A stretch of 64,000 nucleotides of DNA. Origin: Geosiphon pyriformis. Taxonomy: Eukaryota; Glomeromycota; Glomeromycetes; Archaeosporales; Geosiphonaceae. A model generated the notes under the pieces. That model did not search any database. It was not told the origin of the DNA and was given only the letters and a program-made list of their open reading frames with translations. Position numbers and translations under genes: made by a program. The stretch covers positions 1 through 64,000 of the forward strand of contig JAAOMT010000448.1 of NCBI GenBank assembly GCA_016748015.1, in the 5' to 3' direction. Shown one piece after another: positions 58,292 to 64,000 of this stretch; the first letter of the stretch is position 1; each line of letters starts with the position of its first letter.

Positions 58292-58621
58292 ATGGAAAAT
58301 AAAGAAATTAAAATGGATCTTCCAGAAACTCATGATTCCAACCTGTGTGAATACAAAAAGGTAATATATCATTTCATACAAGTGTCTGTAGCAATCATCT
58401 CTACCTTTTAATAAGATTATTATAATTATTATTTTATTTATTTTCAGGAATCAATCAAAACCACAAACCAATTGCCCCCACCGAGCATTGTTAATACGAA
58501 TGGTACAAACCCCATTGTGTCTCGGACTACTCAAAATGAAGTACTTGCAAACTTCTTTCAAGAATTGCTTGCAAAGAAAAACTCAAAAAACCAACCGCCT
58601 GGACCTCAAGGATCTAGTTAG
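58292..58621 (+). CDS. 80-residue protein with dynein LIC-type effector helix
   Basis: Exons 58292..58360 and 58448..58621 join in phase (donor AAG|GTAATA, acceptor tttcag|GAATCA), giving 80 residues that end at TAG. The N-terminal 25 residues are charged, then a Pro/Thr/Asn-rich linker. At about residues 51-68 lies TTQNEVLANFFQELLAKK, which closely resembles the amphipathic helix at the C-terminus of dynein light intermediate chain (EGVLxxFFNSLLxKK), the helix that binds Hook, BICD and similar activating adaptors. The GTPase-like body of LIC is not encoded upstream. Options: a stand-alone mini-protein, the last exons of a LIC gene separated by a rearrangement, or a pseudogene with preserved end. 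Expression unknown. Confidence 0.5.
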
Positions 58622-59286
58622 TCCACAGTAACCACAAATGTGTCAACACGAAAGATGGTAAAAGAAGAAATAGATAAAATGTTGTACTGGAAGTGATGTT
58701 GAAAAGTAGATGGGTCACCATGACGATTCTTCGAATTGCCTTTTTCTTTTGTTCCTAACCAAGATTTTATATCCCACGAATTTTTACTTTGAAACTTCCT
58801 GTTATTATGACTCCTCGGCTTAAATTTGTGATACATATATACACATATATATAACCTTCCTCCCTTCTCATACGTGTATCATACTTTCGACAAATACTCT
58901 ATATATCCAAGTTTATAAATATCTTTAAGACACGTTGTATTTTTTTCCAGTTTTCGATGGTTTTACTATGGTGTTTGTTGTATTTGTTTTTTCTGTTTCA
59001 TGAACATACCCTCATAAAAATATATTCTCATATAATGGTGTCTCAAATTAGGCAGGTTGAAATATTTGTGGATTGGCATCGATATTTCAATAATTTCTTG
59101 GATTCTTTTTCGCCTATCGAGTTTTTTTAATTTGGGAATTGGATTATCGATAAATTTTCAAACATACAACCTTTATATCTTTCATATCCTGTTAGAATTT
59201 ATTTAAAAAACATGGCTTCAATATTTGATATATAGCACTAAAGAGGTCCAATAAACCAACAACAGAAAGATTTATACTAAAATTTT

Positions 59287-59385
59287 CCATCGCTCTTTTG
59301 CTCTCTTGCTCTTTTGCTCTCTTGTTCTCTTGCTCACTTGTTCTCTTGCTCACTTGTTCTCTTAATCTCTTGCTCACTTGTTCAA
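59287..59385. repeat. Pyrimidine-rich minisatellite (units of CTCTTGCTC / CACTTGTTC)
   Basis: About ten imperfect units of 8-10 bp. They translate on the minus strand into a spurious Lys/Glu/Gln/Ser/Arg repeat. Confidence 0.85.
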
Positions 59386-60631
59386 CTCCTTTTCCTTTCA
59401 CTCTTCTCTAGTTTTTCTTTTGGACTGAATTATCAGCCACATTAAATATTTTGATGATTGACTTTTTTTTGTTATACAAAGGATCACTTGAATTTTATGC
59501 AGAGAACATGAAAAAAGAATAGGGAAAGCGAGGATGGAATATTATTACTAGTAAATTCATAATAATTATTTTTAGTAGGTGGATAATAGATTAAACTCTT
59601 AATAATTTTTATTAATTACTTAGGTACTTTGTCAATCTACTCGATTTTGAAACTATAATTCAATAACGAATTCATTTTATTATTTGCAATATATGATTTA
59701 ATCAATTAAAGATCGGGTATTAACTCTATGAAATTAATTTCTTGGGCATTAATATCAATCCCGTCAAACGATTCGTTCAAATCACATTGATTACCATGTA
59801 GTCCGAATTTAACCATTTATTTTAAAAAAATCAGCTTTATTAAGAATATTTTCTGTTTTATTAAAATCAATTCTTCTTCAAAGTAGACTTGATTAAAAGA
59901 ATAAACAATGTATGCTGAATAAATTTTGGCAGAATGTTCAATTAAAAACCAATTTCAAAAATCTTGAAACTATCAGTTAAACTGTTTTTCAACTGGAAAC
60001 AAAAAAGGCAAGATAAAAGAGAATTAAGTTTGATATACACTAAATTATTTTGATTATGTTCTATAGAATAATCTTGAGTTTCTTGTGCTAAAAAAAAAAA
60101 AATCATCCATACATAGTAAATGAATTAAGGATTTGACAACCTCACAGAAAGCACCATTTTTATATTATAGTAAAATGTAACATGCTAATGGATAGCCAAA
60201 AAGAACAGTATTATATGGCAATAAAAATAATCAAAAAGTAATTTAACTTTAATAAGCAAATTAAATTAGTAAGAATTCAATGTGTAAAATCAATCTCATA
60301 AATATTTTAGTCGTTATTTTTTCCAAAAAGTAACAAAAGAATCTGAAAATAGAGAAATAGTTTGTACTGTCAACAAAAAATAATACATTAGTATAATTCT
60401 ATGCTTTATATTAGCACACTTAGAATTTAATATTAGATATCAATTGTATTTTTCTGTAAATATTTATTTAATATACTTTAAAAAAACTAACAATTATACA
60501 AATTAAGAAAAGAAAAAAAATAGTAAAAAAAGTTGATATTATTGTATTAATCTTTGTTTTAAATAAATTTGATTTGAGTGTAAATGTTTTTCTACAGCTT
60601 CATAAAGTCTTGTTTATATATTCTTAAAAAA

Positions 60632-60765
60632 AATCAATAATTAAGTTAGTAATTATATTAATGATTTGGTTAATAATTAAATTAATAATTAAATCAATAA
60701 ACAAATCAATAATTAAGTCAATAATCAAGTTATTAATTAAGTTAATAATCATATTAATAATTATT
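60632..60765. repeat. 12-bp minisatellite (AATAATTAARTY)n
   Basis: About eleven imperfect copies of a 12-bp AT unit. Confidence 0.8.
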
Positions 60766-61483
60766 TCTAAAAATAAAAAAGTTAATTAATAATATTAGTG
60801 GTTAATACATATAATTAACTATAACTAAGTAAATAGATAAAACTAAAAAATAAAAGATTTAATCATAATAATATTAATCGTATTTAATTATAGATAAAAA
60901 AAAGTTATTAAATGTTTTTAATAACAAAATTAAAAAATTTAATTTATGTATTTAATAAGTTTTTATAATTAATTTTTATTTAAAAATAAAAATCAAATCA
61001 AATTTAATTTAATTATTTTACTTAAGTTTTAAAATTGATTTTTTGTTAACAACTAAATTTTTTTAAAAAATATATTTTTTTTAAATTAAAATTATATATA
61101 TATATACATATGTTGTATTTTATAAAATAATACTTAAAAGCTTATTATTTTCTATATTATTTTATATTATTTAATAATATTATTAATTATTTGTTATTAT
61201 TATTATTTATTTATATTATTATATATTATTTGTATTATTTTATATTTTATGTATTATTATTATTTTTGTTTTTAATTTTTTTTATGTATTTTTTTTCATA
61301 ATAAAATTAATTTTTTTATTTAGATAATAATAATTTTTGCTTTAATATTTAATTTTTTTTAAAAGTTAGTTTATATTAAGATTATTTTTTAATATATACA
61401 TAATTTTATTGGTTTAAAGTCTGGTATTAAAAATAATATCTCAATGAATTTTCTATTGAATATTATTTTTTAAAAATTTTTTT

Positions 61484-62726
61484 TACCAAATACATTAATT
61501 ATGCTTTTACAAACTCATAGCTTCTATTATATATTGCATTTTTTTAAGATATTTTATGAAATTTTTGCCTTATTTTTATGTCTTATAATTTCTTCTATAT
61601 TTTTATCTTGATTTTTTCATATCTGTTTTCGTCTTCACTTTTGCAACCATGTTTTTTTATGATACACACTTTTATTTTTATGTTTTTACTTATACAAAAC
61701 CTTTTTACTAAGATTATATGCATACTATTTATTATAAATAATATTTTTTTAATAATTTAAATTAAAAAACTATAATTATATTTCAAGATTTTTTTAATAA
61801 TTAAACTAATAACAAAAATAAGCATTTGGTAAATATTTTTTTTAAACAGAAAAATTATTATAATAAAATTTTTTATTAACTTTATTTATTATAAATATTT
61901 AATTAAAAAGAATTTTAAACAAAATTTATAAACAGTTTTAATTAGCATAATAAGATAAATATTTATTAAAATACTTTTTAATTATAAGGTTTTAAAATCA
62001 TAAAAATTCAGAATATTTTTATAAATTAAAAAATCTTTTTTCTATTAAATATATGTTTAATAATTTGAAAAAATAAATCCAAAACAAGTTAGTTATAATA
62101 TTTTTAAAATTTTTTAATAAATTTACTGTTTTTTTATGATATTATTAATCTTAAATTTAATTTTAATAAAATTTAAAACAATATTATTTATTTTATTAAG
62201 TAATTAATATTTTTTAATTATAAACAATAATTTAATATAAAAAAATATTTTTTTAAAAAAAATTCATTTTATATATTTAGTTGTACTATTTTAAATTTTA
62301 GCATTTGTTGTTAAAATTTTTACAAAATTTTGAAATTTAATGCATATTTTGTTAAATTACAACTTATTTGCTAAATTTTTAAATATATTAACAAAGTTTT
62401 AAATATTATATAGTTTGAAATATAATATAATTTAATTATTATATTTAATTATTTTTGTGTATTTTTACAAATTAAGTAATTAATTAAATAATAAATAATA
62501 AATATAAATAATATTATATATTAATTAATAATAAAAATCATAAAAATAATTTTATGTAATTAATAACTTAATTTTTGTTTATTAATAATACATAATTTTT
62601 TTCTATAATTAACAAGTTAATATTCAAAGTAAATAATTTTTTAACAACAAACTTGATTTTTTTTTGGTAAAAAAATAGCCAATACAAATAATAATAAAAA
62701 TACATAATTATATTTTTTATTATAAG
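61484..62726. repeat. AT-rich dispersed repeat, copy 2 (holds the empty LINE site)
   Basis: Same order as copy 1 (52271-53451 plus 55110-55255) but continuous across the point where the LINE sits in copy 1: 'ttattaataataca' runs straight into 'taattttttt'. Compared with copy 1, the first 200 bp show many C-to-T and G-to-A changes (for example tcattctcgtgtcc in copy 1, tatttttatgttt here). Its right end is cut by another LINE at 62727. Confidence 0.85.
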
Positions 62727-64000
62727 TTTTTTTTCTATTTAATGAATGAAACCCAAATGTTACCTAATATAATATATTAAACTAAGTAATCTAAACTAAA
62801 CACAAATTATGTATTTTTTACATATAATCAATTATTTGGACCAATTAAAATAATACTATAAATTTATCTTAACAGATATTATATTATTAATATCAGAGAA
62901 AAAACTGCAAAGCTTATGAAAACCAAAGCTAATATTATATACTTCTGTAATTTTAAACAATTTAATAATATTATCAAAAAGCAGAAATAAAAAACCACAG
63001 ACCTTAGAAGACATTGAATTATCATGTGCAATCAGGTTTTTTTTCTTTATTATTGCTTTATATTTAACTTTTATTATCTATATTTAGCTTTTACTATTTA
63101 TATTCCAACATAATAGGCTGTTTTCAAGCTTTGTACCAAATTAATAACCTTTCTATTAGCAACTTTGGTATTATTAAAAATGAACACAGCCTTCAAACAT
63201 TATTTTTTAAATACAAAACTCTTATACAAGACAGTATACACAAAAAAAGCATTTGTAAAACACAAAACAATAACAAACTTAAACCTAATATAGCATTTTA
63301 TTGAACCAAACACAATTTAAGCTGATTAATATAAACAGCAGAATCTATTAAATATACAAAAAAATAATTAGAAGTTTTTATTTTTTTACAATAAAGGCAC
63401 AATACATTAAAATATCTTCTATTTTATAAATATTTTTGAACAGTGATTGACAAGTAATAGTGCAAAGCTTTCATAAAATATAAATGTAAACCAGCAGTAG
63501 ATTTACTTGTAAAACCAGTTACCATATGTAAATTAGGGTCTTAGACTAAAAAAATTTGAATTCAATCCATATTTTTTGTCATGTTTATATCAATAATATT
63601 AGATCCAAACCCAATCTCTTAGCACATATGATAAACAAATCTAAAAATTCTATGAGTAAAATAATAAATATTCTTAGACATTATTACTTTATCAGCTCTA
63701 ATATATTTCTTATTAATAATAACAAAAAGTATCAAATTTGAGTATAAAGCTAAATTGGCCAGCTTATTAGCATGCTTATTGCTCAATACACCCAAATATC
63801 CTCTAACTTTATTCCAAGAAACATTAAGCTCTTTACTTTTAACAAAGTTTACAATACACCATCTTTTTAGCCAGCAATTATTGCAAAAATCTAGTAAATT
63901 TATGTTTAATTCCACAGCACAAGTATTTAAAGCAGTCTAACTGTTCAAATACATCACAACAGTACTATAAACTAAAACATATTCTAAAGCAAAAACAATT
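62727..64000 (-). mobile_element. Second LINE of the same family, minus strand, runs off the window
   Basis: The 3' end on the plus strand is a T run at 62727-62734, next to the dispersed repeat. Reading the minus strand: 3' UTR with 'aaaatacataatt' as in the 55.0-kb element; the ORF2 C-terminus with a CLYC knuckle near 63.39 kb; TAGLHLYFMKALHYYLSITV at about 63.5 kb; and an RNase H remnant at 63.8-63.7 kb reading WNKVRGYLGVLSNKHANKLA, matching the KVxGHxGxxxNExADxLA signature with two key positions changed. Stops are frequent and base composition has drifted to A/T, so it is older than the 14.2-kb copy. RT and the 5' end lie outside the window. Confidence 0.75.

Larger units (their letters stand above)
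58622..61483. other. Gene-free stretch with minisatellites
   Basis: 58622-59470 has mixed complexity (probable 3' UTR, then a pyrimidine-rich minisatellite at 59287-59385). 59470-60600 is AT-rich with some complexity. 60632-60765 is a 12-bp-unit minisatellite. 60770-61483 is AT-rich. No gene recognised. Confidence 0.6.

Noticed and set aside
59192-59401. Minus-strand Lys/Glu/Gln/Arg-rich frame
   Set aside because: Translation of a pyrimidine-rich minisatellite; no conserved features.

Overview
The window looks like nuclear DNA of an early-diverging filamentous fungus, most like an arbuscular mycorrhizal fungus (Glomeromycotina, Rhizophagus-like). The genes are cut by many short GT-AG introns (about 50-100 bp). 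They sit as islands of moderate GC in very AT-rich DNA full of simple repeats and decayed transposons. A BTB-BACK-TLDc protein, a pogo/Tigger element, LINEs ending in a Cys-rich tail, and a lineage-type 'VEGSRP' protein all fit that group as I remember it. I ran no search, so the taxonomy is inference.

Layout. 1-458: 3' end of a PCID2/Thp1-like PCI protein (TREX-2 type). 788-1906: unknown membrane protein. 4417-5149 (-): RNA polymerase subunit RPB8. 5359-13652: Slh1/ASCC3-type double-cassette Ski2-like helicase. 13.7-19.1 kb: insertion cluster holding a decayed partial copy of the helicase 3' end, a LINE tail, a MULE remnant with terminal inverted repeats and a nearly complete pogo/Tigger element. 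19121-20067 (-): unknown acidic-repeat protein containing a 79-bp inverted repeat, next to an inverted copy of one VPS53 exon. 20555-24325: VPS53 (GARP tether), 18 exons. 24717-26307: BTB-BACK-TLDc. 27880-28875: Mago nashi. 31307-33462: CRAL-TRIO/RhoGAP. 34026-34854 (-): ACOT13-like hotdog thioesterase. 35602-38701: large disordered unknown protein. 42098-44312 (-): Cdh1/Fizzy-related APC/C activator. 45122-45940 (-): SF3B6/p14. 49191-51434 (-): unknown protein, probably of a fungal-lineage family. 52.2-64 kb: repeats, LINEs, one long-TIR element, and one very short gene whose tail resembles the effector helix of dynein light intermediate chain.

Most genes are conserved housekeeping functions: transcription, splicing, mRNP export and surveillance, Golgi tethering, cell cycle. 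They are independent, so no operon or linked pathway is implied. The most informative structures are in the accessory DNA. (1) A LINE at 53452-55109 has a 9-bp target duplication and an A-tail, and the unfilled site survives in a second copy of the same repeat at about 62.58 kb. (2) The two copies of that repeat differ largely by C-to-T and G-to-A changes. (3) An inverted copy of a VPS53 exon with its 3' splice site lies beside a long hairpin. (4) The MULE remnant keeps both protein ends but has lost its catalytic core.

Exon coordinates were worked out by hand from splice signals, reading-frame continuity and remembered family sequences. Joined reading frames were checked for phase, but single-base slips remain possible.
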